DNA of 64,000 nt. It comes from Fuerstiella sp. Its GTDB lineage: Bacteria > Planctomycetota > Planctomycetia > Planctomycetales > Planctomycetaceae. Below, piece after piece: positions 50,548 to 60,572 of the stretch. Every line of letters starts with the position of its first letter. Position 1 is the stretch's first letter. Where the stretch lies: NCBI GenBank assembly GCA_022843805.1, contig JALHMY010000023.1:12261-76260 (forward strand). The letters run 5' to 3'. A program made the position numbers and the translations under genes. The notes beneath the pieces were generated by a model. The model saw only the letters and a program-made list of their open reading frames with translations, was not told where the DNA came from and searched no databases.

Positions 50548-53500
50548 GGCGCTTCACCTGCGGATTTCTGAGATGGCTGGCGATCCCCTGAAGTCTGTCC
50601 GGATCCCGACAGACCTGCGGCTGCACGAGCCAGTTCGCGCCGATACTGCCGAATCAGGTCAGAGTACTCACCATCGACCACGTCTCTTCCGGATTCGCTC
50701 AGTTCTTCATCCAGCAGATCATTCACCCCACCTTTGGTAAACAGGCCCGATCCAGCCCTTCGGCCCTGCCCAGGCGTCTGTCCGTCAAACCGATCGTCAT
50801 TGCCAACTGCTTCATTTGTCTGACCGGGATTCCTGTCACCATCAGTCATCTGACCTGGTGTAAATGGCCGAGGTAATGCGCCGCGAGCCGCATTTGCAAG
50901 GGCCTTTGCAGCCTGAGAAAGCTGTTTCGATGCGTTCCCGGAGCCATTTGACGAGCTCTGTCCGGACGGTTGTCCCGAGTCTTCATCCTCCGACGGCTGA
51001 CCCTGACCCGCTTTTCCCGGTTTGCCATCTGATTTGCTCTGACCCTTCTGTCCCGAAGCCTGAGAGTCCTGATTTTCCGCACTGTTCTGCTCACCATTCG
51101 GCTCACCATCCGATGGTGGGGATGACGATGCGTCGTCTGGTTGTCCGGACTGTTCGCCCTGAGGATTTGAACCATCACCAGGATCGGACGCTTCACCTGA
51201 CTGAGACGGCTGGCTTTCCTCTGCCTGCTGCGTCTGCGACTGGCGGGCCACCTGACCGGCCCGATCCAGACTCTGAAGAGCTTCTGTCACGCTGTCCCCC
51301 ACTTCCGAAGGAACGAGAGCTTCACTGTTCGGCTTCTCGGATGAGCCCTGTCGAGCAAGCTGTGCAGCCTGATTCAGCTGATCGGCCGCCCGTTTGCCCG
51401 ATTCCGACGCCTGACTGAGATCTTCCTGCTGCAGTTGATCGGCCGCTTCCTTCCCGGACTGAGCGGCTGCCGACGCGGCCTTCTGTGCGTCACTTGCCTG
51501 GCGGCTTTGCTGTGGAGTATCCAGATCGGGCAGGCCGAGCCTTTCAGACAGTTCATTCAGTTCACCAGGCAGGCTTGAAGACTCTTCCGCCAGTCTGCTC
51601 TGCGATCGCTGCTGAGCGGCACTTTGAGCCGCATCATCCTGCTGCAACTGTTGCAGTACATCAGCAAGTTGTTTCATCTCCTGAGACGAATTCTGCAGGT
51701 CCGTTTGTCGGTCCTGATGCTGTTCATTCAGCTGGCTCGCTGCCTGATCGCTTTGCTCCGCGGACTGTCTCATCTGCTCGGCTGCCTTTGAAAACTGACC
51801 TGCCTGAGCAGATTGAACAGCATCACTCGCCCGCTGGGACGCTTCATCCGAGTGCTGCGCTGCTGACTGAGGATAAGCTCGATCGGCTTTCAGGGACTCA
51901 GCGATTCCGTCACTGGCTTCCGCCAGCTGTTTGAGCCGATCCAGCAGATTATCTACCACAGAAGGCTGCGGCCCGGACGACGGCTCTGACGATTTTTCGT
52001 TTTCTGCGGGCGCAGTGGCATCAGCGGCGGCAGCATCTGCAGTGGCTGCTGCATCGCCGGGCGCGGCTCCGTCTTTATCGGCGGCCGGCCCTGCATCCTG
52101 CATCGGCTTCAGTGGCTCAGCCAACGGATCGCCCTCACGTGCCTCATCGCGAGCTTCTTCAGCGACCCCATCTGCAACTTTCTGCTGCTGACCTGCCAGT
52201 TGAGCGGCTTTTTCCGCAACGGCCTCCAGCTTTTCAAGTTGTGAGCGACGAGCGGACTCAAGCAGCTCTTTTTCTCGCCGAAGCAAATCAGAAAGCTCGC
52301 CCGAAAGCTGTTGCCGATCCGCTTCAAGCTGCTCAGCCCTTTCCTGCTGTTGTTGCTTTTGTTTCTCAGCATCTTCCGGTGACTGGCCAGTTTCCGGAGC
52401 CTGTTGCTGTTCCTTTTGCATTTCATCGGATCGCTTCGCCAGTTCCTCCGCTTCGAGCGCCAGCCGATTCAGCTCGGCCAGTTCCTGTTCGAGCCTGGCC
52501 AGCTTTTCAATCTCTTCAATCGTTCTGTTCAGGCGATCTTTGGCAGACGCCAACTGACCGACAGCATCCTGGATGGCGATTGCTGCCGGGCCTCGTTCCG
52601 CTTTAACGGCAGCGCTGAGTGACGCCGGAATCGGATCGCGAACGGCATCTCCGATTTGTTTCAAAGCGTCGGCCTGAGGTTGCATCAGAGGATGCTCAGC
52701 GACTCGTTCCGCAAGCTGCTGCAGTTCTCGCCCCTGCAACTGCTCTTTTTCACTGAGCTGCTGCACACCACTTTGTGTTTCATCGTTCCATTGCTGCCAT
52801 AACTGATTCCGCAGTTCGTTGCCACGGGCAATATCCTGATCAAGTTGCCGAGCCATTTCTTTCAGCTGACTAATCAGCTGCTGATCCTCTTCGCTCAGAG
52901 CTTTCTGACCGATTGCCGCGGCATCGTCGGTTACTTCAATCACCCATGGCCCGCTCCAAACCTCGTGTGGTTCAGGAACTGGTCGCTGGTCCGTGGCTCT
53001 GACTCGGATAGCGACAGTCTCACCCGCCTTCATTTTCAGGCGACTGAGAGGAAATCGAAACTGATGTTCGATCTCCAGGCTGCCCGGAACAATGGACTCA
53101 GCCTCTTCGACCAGAATCTCCTCTTCATTTTTCTGAATATGCAGTTGAAGTGAACCAATTCCGAGGTCGTCGCTGACCTGACAATCAAGCGGTACAATAT
53201 CATCGGGCTTTAGCTGCAGGCCATTCTGTACGCCCTGAACATTGAGTACAGGAGGCTGATCCTCAACCACAACCAGCCGTCTTTCGGGTTCAGTCGGATT
53301 CTGCAGCCCAAATTCGTCAACCACGCGAAATTCAAATGGTCCGCCACCCTTTGCGGAAAGACGAAACAGCACGGAAAGTCCATCACCGGAAATCCAGTCC
53401 GGTTCTGTGATCTGATCGGGCTCTGCTGCTTCTGGCTGCAGCTCCTGAGACGCCTCTTCCGGCAATTCCAGTTCATCAACCGCCACTTCAGACGAGATAG

Positions 53501-54557
53501 GTTTCCACTCACTCCAAACCAGCTGAGCCTTCTGAACTGGCTTATTGAATTTCAGCAAAATCTCGAGCTGACTGCGTTCAAAGACTTCGATATCACCGAC
53601 AACTCCATCGTTCAGTTCGGCGGGTCGCCCGGTCCATGCCGGAGGAGTTTCCGTGAGCAGTGCACTTACGATTTCCGGAGGAACATCCACATTCAGGCGG
53701 AACCACTGAGTGACTGCGCCGCCCCCGCGAATTCGAAAGCTGACCGCCTGCTGAATTCGGGGAAGAGTGGCTGTATACTGCGACGAAATTTCGTCATAGC
53801 TCATTTCGAGCCTGTCGCTTAGTCCTGCTTCCGATCGGAGCTCAACGACAACGTCTCCGGGCGGCGAACCGTTTCCTCCGATACGCCAGCGAGGCAGGGC
53901 AATCAGCTTCACATCACTGTTCTTTGCCACAAAGCGATCGGCATTCGGAACTTCAAACCAGAAGTTGCTGGCGGTCGCAAGATTAGCCCACGGAGTGATC
54001 AGTCGCTGCAAAAGAAGCTGGCTGCCCGACGTCCAGAACATCAGCGGCATCATGATCAGGATAATGCAGCACACGGCGATACCACATCGTTCAATCGTCG
54101 AACGATAGTCGACGATCCTGCCTGTGTGGACGTGTTTCAGACCGGCCGCCACCTGTTGACGCAGACGGTATCGCATCACGGAAGATCCGGATTCCGCTTC
54201 CGTCGCTTCCGGACTCTCCACAGACAGCAACGTTGCCACGGCCTCATGCAAACCCGGGCACGAGAGATCCACGATGGCTCCCATCTCCTGCCGTGACACC
54301 GGTGAGCTGAGCGGACGAAGAAGGTACCGCCACGCGGCAAACGATGTCCCGGCAACGGTCAGGCCCAGCATCCCCGCGCGAAAAATGCTGTTCAGAGCCA
54401 GCAAATAATCAAGCAGGCAAACGATGAGCAGCAATCCGGCCAGCACACCCGTAACACTGGCGATGCCCCGCAGGAATGTGTGGGTACGAATCTGAATGCG
54501 ACAATGTCGCAGGAGCTCGTTCAGGCCAGGTACCTTTGGAAATGCACCGGCAGACAT
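50544..54557 (-). CDS. DUF4175-like giant membrane-anchored coiled-coil protein
   Basis: A 1337-residue protein. The ATG at 54557 is preferred, with GGGAG about 7 bases upstream; another at 54596 is possible. Three hydrophobic segments lie in the first 190 residues (IASVTGVLAGLLLIVCLLDYLL, AGMLGLTVAGTSFAAW and IAVCCIILIMMPLMFW). Residues 200-560 form a beta-rich periplasmic region with Ig-like or carbohydrate-binding-like segments. From about 560 to 1200 it is a long Gln/Glu/Ala-rich coiled coil, then a Ser/Gln/Gly/Pro low-complexity tail (SGQKGQSKSDGKPGK), and a short conserved end (GLFTKGGVNDLLDEEL, YSDLIRQYRRELARAAAG). The function is unknown; a scaffold role is inferred. Confidence 0.82.
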   Translation of the reverse strand: MSAGAFPKVPGLNELLRHCRIQIRTHTFLRGIASVTGVLAGLLLIVCLLDYLLALNSIFRAGMLGLTVAGTSFAAWRYLLRPLSSPVSRQEMGAIVDLSCPGLHEAVATLLSVESPEATEAESGSSVMRYRLRQQVAAGLKHVHTGRIVDYRSTIERCGIAVCCIILIMMPLMFWTSGSQLLLQRLITPWANLATASNFWFEVPNADRFVAKNSDVKLIALPRWRIGGNGSPPGDVVVELRSEAGLSDRLEMSYDEISSQYTATLPRIQQAVSFRIRGGGAVTQWFRLNVDVPPEIVSALLTETPPAWTGRPAELNDGVVGDIEVFERSQLEILLKFNKPVQKAQLVWSEWKPISSEVAVDELELPEEASQELQPEAAEPDQITEPDWISGDGLSVLFRLSAKGGGPFEFRVVDEFGLQNPTEPERRLVVVEDQPPVLNVQGVQNGLQLKPDDIVPLDCQVSDDLGIGSLQLHIQKNEEEILVEEAESIVPGSLEIEHQFRFPLSRLKMKAGETVAIRVRATDQRPVPEPHEVWSGPWVIEVTDDAAAIGQKALSEEDQQLISQLKEMARQLDQDIARGNELRNQLWQQWNDETQSGVQQLSEKEQLQGRELQQLAERVAEHPLMQPQADALKQIGDAVRDPIPASLSAAVKAERGPAAIAIQDAVGQLASAKDRLNRTIEEIEKLARLEQELAELNRLALEAEELAKRSDEMQKEQQQAPETGQSPEDAEKQKQQQQERAEQLEADRQQLSGELSDLLRREKELLESARRSQLEKLEAVAEKAAQLAGQQQKVADGVAEEARDEAREGDPLAEPLKPMQDAGPAADKDGAAPGDAAATADAAAADATAPAENEKSSEPSSGPQPSVVDNLLDRLKQLAEASDGIAESLKADRAYPQSAAQHSDEASQRASDAVQSAQAGQFSKAAEQMRQSAEQSDQAASQLNEQHQDRQTDLQNSSQEMKQLADVLQQLQQDDAAQSAAQQRSQSRLAEESSSLPGELNELSERLGLPDLDTPQQSRQASDAQKAASAAAQSGKEAADQLQQEDLSQASESGKRAADQLNQAAQLARQGSSEKPNSEALVPSEVGDSVTEALQSLDRAGQVARQSQTQQAEESQPSQSGEASDPGDGSNPQGEQSGQPDDASSSPPSDGEPNGEQNSAENQDSQASGQKGQSKSDGKPGKAGQGQPSEDEDSGQPSGQSSSNGSGNASKQLSQAAKALANAARGALPRPFTPGQMTDGDRNPGQTNEAVGNDDRFDGQTPGQGRRAGSGLFTKGGVNDLLDEELSESGRDVVDGEYSDLIRQYRRELARAAAGLSGSGQTSGDRQPSQKSAGEAP

Positions 54558-54909
54558 ACGGGTACTCCCAGGATCGGAAAAGGCAGACCAAATCATGCGG
54601 ATCGACTGTCCTGAACTGCCGGGAAACCATCAATAATCATGCGGCAAATTCAAAACTTCACACGGATGATACTCAGTTGACCGCACTGCGTCATGCAGAA
54701 AATGGCGTTAACCCACGACCATCTCATTTTGCGTTCTGCGGAAAGTATCCTCTATTTTTAGCAACTATTTCGGCCGCGTCGGGATAATGGCTTCGAATCC
54801 CGGACTGCCGGCATGCAGGACAGGCATTTCGGCCGCCATCCACGGATTTCGTTCGGCAGACAGTAAAGGGCTTCCACGGGACCGTTTTTTCACTCAACGG
54901 ACAAAAACA
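54558..54909. other. Intergenic region between divergent genes
   Basis: About 350 bases between the DUF4175 gene and the papain-like protease gene. In-frame codons upstream of 54910 exist but code for nothing recognisable. No repeat, clear promoter or RNA gene was seen. Confidence 0.4.
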
Positions 54910-55635
54910 ATGGTATTGCTTCGTCAGGGTTCTACGGGTCCGGCAGTCACTCAGCTGCAGAATGACTTGAATCGCGCACTTGTTCCCTGTCCTGGTTTGA
55001 CACCGGACGGTATCTTCGGAAATGCCACTCTCACCGCGGTGCGAGCATTTCAAACTCAGCGACGCATTAGTGCAGACGGCATTGTTGGACCAATTACCCA
55101 GTGTGTGCTGCGAGGCGGACCACGTCCGGCTCCGACCATTCATTCGGTTCGATTAATTCCACAGCCAACGCCTTCAACCTGCTGGGCTGCAGCGACTGCA
55201 ATGTTGAAGAACAGCACCGTTAACGCCGTTATTGCCGCGACTCCCCCATCACTGATTTCCGGTTCCGGAGGCACGCCCAACTTTTCCGAACGTGCCGACA
55301 GTGTGACCGGGAACCAGCAATTCGCACAGGCTCACAATCTGCGGTATCACCCACCCATGTCATGGGCGGTCGGGGCGTTTAAGTCACTGATCCAGCAGGG
55401 ACCGGCGATGCTTTCCATGCTCTGGCGAGCAGACGAATACACAGCGGGAAAAGGTTCCTCGGGGCATCGCATCGTCGTCTACGGTGTGGATTCAGACGAT
55501 GATCCGACAGGGCAGGGAACTCTGCTGCATATCCACGACCCGTGGGCTCCGAGTGTTGGAAAGACGCATCAGGCCAGCTACTACAAGCTTGTCAACGATA
55601 CGCCCTGTTTCACATACGGCGTCTTCACTCGCTGA
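54910..55635 (+). CDS. Peptidoglycan-binding domain plus papain-like cysteine protease
   Basis: A 241-residue protein. It begins with a PG_binding_1 domain (LLRQGSTGPAVTQLQNDLN, DGIFGNATLTAVRAFQ, DGIVGPIT), which binds cell-wall peptides, followed by a papain-like C39/AvrRpt2-type protease. Candidates for the triad are Cys91 in TPSTCWAAATAM, His186 in GHRIVVYG and Asp210 in IHDPWAP. There is no signal peptide from the ATG at 54910; earlier in-frame codons do not make one either. So export, if any, would need another route. The ribosome-binding site is weak. It is flanked by divergent and convergent genes. Confidence 0.8.
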   Translation: MVLLRQGSTGPAVTQLQNDLNRALVPCPGLTPDGIFGNATLTAVRAFQTQRRISADGIVGPITQCVLRGGPRPAPTIHSVRLIPQPTPSTCWAAATAMLKNSTVNAVIAATPPSLISGSGGTPNFSERADSVTGNQQFAQAHNLRYHPPMSWAVGAFKSLIQQGPAMLSMLWRADEYTAGKGSSGHRIVVYGVDSDDDPTGQGTLLHIHDPWAPSVGKTHQASYYKLVNDTPCFTYGVFTR

Positions 55636-55749
55636 CCGCGCGAAATGCAGCAGACTGGATGAAGGAATGACCGGTGAGTGAATGCTCGCAGGAACATTTT
55701 TCCGTGACATACTGCAATGATACTGCCGGCCTGCCCGGCCGGTTGAAGG

Positions 55750-57168
55750 CTACGCATCATCCCGTGGCACATTTTCGATTCGCAAACTGGCCTGATACAG
55801 CCCCCACCCAAACAACACCACCAGTATGCCAATCACGACCCCAAGCAGATAACGGTTGTTAAGAATGCTGGTCAGGGTCAGGCGTTCTGCTTCACCGGCG
55901 GCAGAGGTGGGTGTTTCCGGACCGATGGTGGCAGTTATCGGCAGGATCCCCTGATGAAACGCTTCGACCAGTGCAGCCGTGTCATGTTCAGGCGGCCGCT
56001 CCGTATTTGAACTGTATTGCAGCCGATACTTCAGCCCGGAGGAGGCCATAAACGCCACTTCATAGTTGTGGCCAAGAACATCAGCACCTTCAATCTGAAG
56101 CGGTGGACTGTCTCGGTTGTCAATCACCAGCCGAATGGCTTCCGATCGGACTTCGGAAACTCGAATATTCAGATGTTCCTGCTGCATGCTTCGCAGCTGA
56201 AATCGGGAAACGGTGCCCGTACTCAGTTCGGTCCAGTCGGTTCCGGAACGTTGTTCTGAAGGGACCTGAACACTGACATGGCGGCTGAAGTTATAACTGG
56301 TGGTCTTCAGCCGAAATTCGGTAACTGGTTCCCGACGGGTCGTCAGCGTGATGATCGTCTGCTTCTTTTGGGCATCCTCTGTCACCTCGAATTTTTGGGC
56401 AGGCCAGGGAGTGACGACATTACTATTCAATGACTGTTCGGCCGTCTCAGTCCATAGTTCAATACGATCGATCCGAAAAGGACGCCTCTGCAGTGTCGTT
56501 CGCTCGGTATGTCCTGACTCGCTGCCGCCCTGGATCGATTTCGTCAGCTCCAGCAATTGTGACTCCTGATCGGAAGTCAGAGCGTCTACAACAACGCGAT
56601 ACTTGCGAAAACTGTTTGAAGGCAGCGGTATCTGATTTCGGCTGACATCCATAAATCGGGAATAGTCAAAGATCAGAGCATCTTCAACCAGCAGCTGAGT
56701 TCTGTCGCCATCAATGCCAAATACCTGAACTCGCTGTTCAAAATCCCTCAGGGGAGTTATCAGCCGAATTCCTGTTGGCTGCGGATCTTCTGTCCGGAGT
56801 ATGAAAGTGATTTCCAAACCCTTTTCCGAGGCACCACCTTCAGTCAGTGGATGCAGGACGGGATCCGTCACCGTCCATGTGCGCTGAGTGATCGCCGACG
56901 TCTTTTCAGAAATCCGACGCAGCACAAACGGTACCGGCAGATCGGCTGGTCCGACAACTCTGACATCAGGAAATGCCTCCTGAGTGGCAGCAAACACAGC
57001 CGTATCGAAGGGGACCACGACAATCTCTTCTCGCTCGATTTCAGGAATCTGAATTTCCCGTTCGAGTCGATACGCAGTGCTCTCCTGTCCCAATGCTGAA
57101 GTGCCAGCCGAAAGGAGCGTGACGAGGGCCAGGAGTATCACGCGAAAGTCGGTTTGTGTGTGGATCAT
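55750..57168 (-). CDS. DUF3999-family exported protein
   Basis: A 472-residue protein with a signal peptide (FRVILLALVTLLSAGTSALG) and one C-terminal transmembrane helix (YLLGVVIGILVVLFGWGLY). The body is beta-rich and shows DUF3999-type phrases: VVGPADLPVPFVLRRIS, RQVQVFGI-like QRVQVFGIDGDR and FRLKTTSYNFSRHVSV. It overlaps the DUF2339 gene by ATGA. DUF3999 and DUF2339 genes are known neighbours in many bacteria and probably make one membrane complex of unknown job. Confidence 0.78.
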   Translation of the reverse strand: MIHTQTDFRVILLALVTLLSAGTSALGQESTAYRLEREIQIPEIEREEIVVVPFDTAVFAATQEAFPDVRVVGPADLPVPFVLRRISEKTSAITQRTWTVTDPVLHPLTEGGASEKGLEITFILRTEDPQPTGIRLITPLRDFEQRVQVFGIDGDRTQLLVEDALIFDYSRFMDVSRNQIPLPSNSFRKYRVVVDALTSDQESQLLELTKSIQGGSESGHTERTTLQRRPFRIDRIELWTETAEQSLNSNVVTPWPAQKFEVTEDAQKKQTIITLTTRREPVTEFRLKTTSYNFSRHVSVQVPSEQRSGTDWTELSTGTVSRFQLRSMQQEHLNIRVSEVRSEAIRLVIDNRDSPPLQIEGADVLGHNYEVAFMASSGLKYRLQYSSNTERPPEHDTAALVEAFHQGILPITATIGPETPTSAAGEAERLTLTSILNNRYLLGVVIGILVVLFGWGLYQASLRIENVPRDDA

Positions 57169-59813
57169 GATTGTTTATCCTGGACAGGCTGATCCAAAGT
57201 CGGTGCATCAGCCATGGAATTTGGGGACGCTGGAGTTGTGACAAACGTCTGCCGGGATCTCAGATACAAAAACGAACCGCAAAGCACCAGTGCGCCCATG
57301 ACAATAAACGCGACGATGCGATAAAGCTGATCCAGCCGGGCAAGGTCGACGAAGAAAATCTTCCATGCCACAACGGTAAACAAAGCCAGACCTGCGTATC
57401 GCAGTGGTCGAATGTTTTTTGCAATGCCGCTCAGCAGCAGCGACAGAGCAAACACCGACCACAGGATGGAAACGCCGCCGGATCGAAGACCCTCAACATA
57501 TGCCTTCAGAATCGAGTTGACTTCCAGCGTCAGATAAAGAAACAGCATTGAAAGTGAAAACACTCCCATTAAGTGTCCTGCCCGGCGAGCGTGGGTTTGT
57601 CGTACCAGCAGGCGACATGCAAACGTAAAGAACGCAATGATGGCACCAAAGTCCAGCAGACGGAACGCGGCATCACTGACACTGTACGGGCCACCATACA
57701 GAAACTGGCTTGTTGCCGCCCAGCTGTGAAGATCGAACAGAAACAGTTTCAGAAACAGGGCAGTAACGAACACGATGAGGAATCCCAGCACAGGTTTGCT
57801 CGACGTTTTTGCAAACTCACTGACCAGAAGCACGCAGATCCCCAGCCAAAGTAACGTGAGAGCTGGCAGGCGAAGCGGCGGGAACAGCTCACCCAGCGTG
57901 CGATTGAGTTCCAGATGCATGTAGAAGAACAGCATTCCGAACATCACGAACACTGCTGTTTTTGCCGCCCGTTGTCCGCGAATCAGGCCTTCAATATCGG
58001 CGGCCCTGTCAACCGCCAGCGACGCGGTCCCGCCCGGTTTGGTCAGCAGACGATATCCCATTGCCAGTGAGGCGATCGGCACACCAAACATCACAAGACG
58101 TTCAAGCAGATGCCCCAGATATTCAGCAAAAGGCAAATCGGACAGATTCGCCGATCCGTATTGTGAAGGAAGGTCCAGAAACGCGAATCGGGCCAGCACT
58201 ATCAGGTACAGCACATAGGCAATGTGCCGCAGAAATTCACTGTTGAGCTTACCGGCGACCCACAGCATCACAAGTGCCTGAACGGCCCAGCTGACCGTAA
58301 TCCATTCACGAGACAGCAGCAGAGGAACGGTAATCGCCAGAAAGAAAGATGACAGCGCCGTGAAGCTGAGCATCAGTTCGCGATCAAGAATGTGTCGAAC
58401 GAGGCAATACCAGACGTGGCCCATGTAGAACGCAGCCAGCCCGAGCGTCACGACAGCAACCCACTTTTCTGAATAACTCTGATCAATCAGGTCGTAGCTG
58501 ACTGCAAAAAACACTCCGGCATTCAGAAACAGTACCAGCACATCCAGCAGATTCGATTTCGTGCGGTTGAAAAGGTTGTACATGAACACCATCGTTGAGA
58601 ACAACACAAAGAAGGCGACAAGGAACGGCATCACCTGGTGAAAATGCAGGGTCGGTTCATATTGCCTCAGCGAGCCGAACAGCAGCCCATAATTGCCGAC
58701 AAAACTCAGATAGTTCAGCAGAGGCCAGCGTTTCCAGACACAGATTCCAAGCACCCCCAGGCCCAGAACCAGCATGTATCCATAGAGACCTGGAAAATTG
58801 ACAACTCCGGAAGACAGCATGATCGGAGTGCCATATCCCCCAATAATTCCCAGGACAGCTGTCAGAGTTGACTGGAACCGGACGGACAGAAATCCGGCCA
58901 GGATGGTCACAAGGATCATGGCGACGAAGGCCTGTGGCATCGACACCAGATGGTAAAAGTTGGCTGCGGCAAAGGCGCTGAAGTAGAGGGTCGCCAGTCC
59001 ACCGCCCAGCAGGCCCTGGCCCATAATATGAAAGTTGCCGCCGAGAATTTTCGTTCCGACAATCAGCATCACAAAGCCGCCTGCCGTTGCAAGAAGGCAG
59101 CGAGCAGTTTCAGACAGCATCTGATGTTCGATGGAGTATTTCAGGAAGAATCCCACACCAACAACCAGCAGAATGATGCCTACTCGGAGCAGCCACTGGC
59201 TGGCAATCGCAAACTCCTTTGAGACACCTTCCGGTATGTGCTCTTCCCCAACAATGATCCAGTTCCAGATCCGTTTCAGCACGTCCGCAGCTGCCGATTC
59301 AAAGCGAGACGGTTCAGGCTGCACACGTGGCTTTGTCGCGGGACGATCTTCGCTCATGAACGGGTTTGTACGACGGGATGACACTGCGGCAGCCAGCTCG
59401 GCAAAATCGACTCCCGCACGAACGGGACCTTTATTCGGCGGCATTGTCTCTGGCTGTTCGTCAGGCAGAACTGCAGCGGTGGCTGGTAACGCAGCGTCGA
59501 CGTCCGTGTTCGACCGACTGTCGGTTCCTTCCGGAGCACTGTCGGCGGTTACCGGCGGTGCAATCTCTGTAACCAGAATTACTGGAGTTTTTACGGCGTG
59601 TTCCGGAACGGTGCGAGGGCTGGCACCAGCTTGTTCCAGCAGCCGGTTCAGAACGGCACGCTGCCTCTCCAGAGAATCCTGAACGTCCCGAATCTGAAAC
59701 GAAAGCTTTTTGGTGTCCGCTTCCTGAGTCTGCCGAATGCGGCTCAGCCCTCGAAAAACGGGAATCAGCAGCAAAAACAGAAAGAACAGCAAAAAAATCT
59801 CGAATCCAAACAT
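57165..59813 (-). CDS. DUF2339-family polytopic membrane protein
   Basis: An 882-residue protein from the ATG at 59813, with GGAGGG about 6 bases upstream. It starts with a membrane helix (MFGFEIFLLFFLFLLLIPVF), then a coiled coil (RQTQEADTKKLSFQIRDVQD) and a Pro/Thr-rich stretch, and from about residue 215 has more than twenty transmembrane helices. The core phrases QWLLRVGIILLVVGVGFFLK and GLATLYFSAFAAANFYHL are typical of DUF2339. The C-terminal end YLRSRQTFVT is cytosolic. It is co-translated with the DUF3999 gene. The function is not known. Confidence 0.85.
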   Translation of the reverse strand: MFGFEIFLLFFLFLLLIPVFRGLSRIRQTQEADTKKLSFQIRDVQDSLERQRAVLNRLLEQAGASPRTVPEHAVKTPVILVTEIAPPVTADSAPEGTDSRSNTDVDAALPATAAVLPDEQPETMPPNKGPVRAGVDFAELAAAVSSRRTNPFMSEDRPATKPRVQPEPSRFESAAADVLKRIWNWIIVGEEHIPEGVSKEFAIASQWLLRVGIILLVVGVGFFLKYSIEHQMLSETARCLLATAGGFVMLIVGTKILGGNFHIMGQGLLGGGLATLYFSAFAAANFYHLVSMPQAFVAMILVTILAGFLSVRFQSTLTAVLGIIGGYGTPIMLSSGVVNFPGLYGYMLVLGLGVLGICVWKRWPLLNYLSFVGNYGLLFGSLRQYEPTLHFHQVMPFLVAFFVLFSTMVFMYNLFNRTKSNLLDVLVLFLNAGVFFAVSYDLIDQSYSEKWVAVVTLGLAAFYMGHVWYCLVRHILDRELMLSFTALSSFFLAITVPLLLSREWITVSWAVQALVMLWVAGKLNSEFLRHIAYVLYLIVLARFAFLDLPSQYGSANLSDLPFAEYLGHLLERLVMFGVPIASLAMGYRLLTKPGGTASLAVDRAADIEGLIRGQRAAKTAVFVMFGMLFFYMHLELNRTLGELFPPLRLPALTLLWLGICVLLVSEFAKTSSKPVLGFLIVFVTALFLKLFLFDLHSWAATSQFLYGGPYSVSDAAFRLLDFGAIIAFFTFACRLLVRQTHARRAGHLMGVFSLSMLFLYLTLEVNSILKAYVEGLRSGGVSILWSVFALSLLLSGIAKNIRPLRYAGLALFTVVAWKIFFVDLARLDQLYRIVAFIVMGALVLCGSFLYLRSRQTFVTTPASPNSMADAPTLDQPVQDKQS

Positions 59814-60311
59814 CCCCGGACCCTCCAGTTTTTCCCCAGCAGGCACGCTTTGCCTCGCGCCCGGCAACTTCACAGCCGGACCGGAAAAGCAATTCCTCTG
59901 TCTGTTGTGGGCGAAACGCTCGGCAAAGTATCACGCACTTTTTTGTCGCCGGATTCAATTTTCCCGGTTTTAGCGCGGTGAACGCATTTGAAAGAGTTTC
60001 GCCGAGCTTTTGGGCATTGTTCAGCAGGAGTTTCACCAGGATCCGCTCAGCGGTCGCTCCGTTCGTTCTCTCGATCAGGTCTTTCAGAACGAAGGTTTAC
60101 CCACCCGATCGCCCCCACGTAGGCGAGTCTCTCCGAGACTCGCGAGTCCCGGCGTCTCGGAGAGACGCCGCTAAGTGGCTGAGTTACGTCACCTGAAAGA
60201 TACAGGATCACTGGAGTTCCCTGGTAGCCACCATATCAGGAAAAGAATTAATTACGATCGCTGTCTCTTCACTTCTTTTCGATGAGCTGTTGCCCCTTCC
60301 TGCTTACTGAA
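59814..60311. other. Intergenic region with a double-hairpin repeat
   Basis: About 500 bases. It holds the palindromic element at 60115-60178 and otherwise nothing recognisable. Part of it must contain the promoter of the DUF2339/DUF3999 pair. Confidence 0.5.
60115..60178. repeat. 64-bp double-hairpin palindromic repeat
   Basis: Two back-to-back perfect hairpins: GCGAGTCTC (60123-60131) with GAGACTCGC (60135-60143), and GGCGTCTC (60151-60158) with GAGACGCC (60162-60169). Outer ends CCACGTAG and CTAAGTGG pair with one mismatch, enclosing both. This is the layout of a REP or small MITE-like element. Confidence 0.8.
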
Positions 60312-60572
60312 TCAACGTTTTCGGTCGCGGAACCAGTCAACAGCAAGTCCAATCAGCAACCCTGCTGTCAGTCCCAAAATAACTGGTAACCTTCGGTGTA
60401 GCACGACTTCAACCTGGTTTGTGGACCCAACTATTGGCGTAAACATTGCCCCAATGCAGCCTCCGCAGAGGCTAAAAACCAGGACTGGCGACGAAATCCT
60501 GATGGAGTACCATTTCCTAATTCGTGCTTTCGGTTCGCTCTCCGGTGGCGATTGGTAAGGATTTTCGTTCAT
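60312..60572 (-). CDS. Small two-helix membrane protein, MNENPYQSP type
   Basis: An 86-residue protein from the ATG at 60572, preceded by GGTGAG; an open frame upstream to 60632 is not conserved-looking. It starts with MNENPYQSPPESEPK, the N-terminal signature of many small planctomycete membrane proteins, and has two hydrophobic helices (PVLVFSLCGGCIGAMFTPIV and LPVILGLTAGLLIGLAVDWF) and a basic end RDRKR. The function is unknown. Confidence 0.75.
   Translation of the reverse strand: MNENPYQSPPESEPKARIRKWYSIRISSPVLVFSLCGGCIGAMFTPIVGSTNQVEVVLHRRLPVILGLTAGLLIGLAVDWFRDRKR

Noticed and set aside
51485-52606. Several plus-strand frames of 80-164 codons
   Set aside because: Antisense to the Gln/Glu-rich coiled coil of the DUF4175-like protein; long open antisense frames are expected there from composition.
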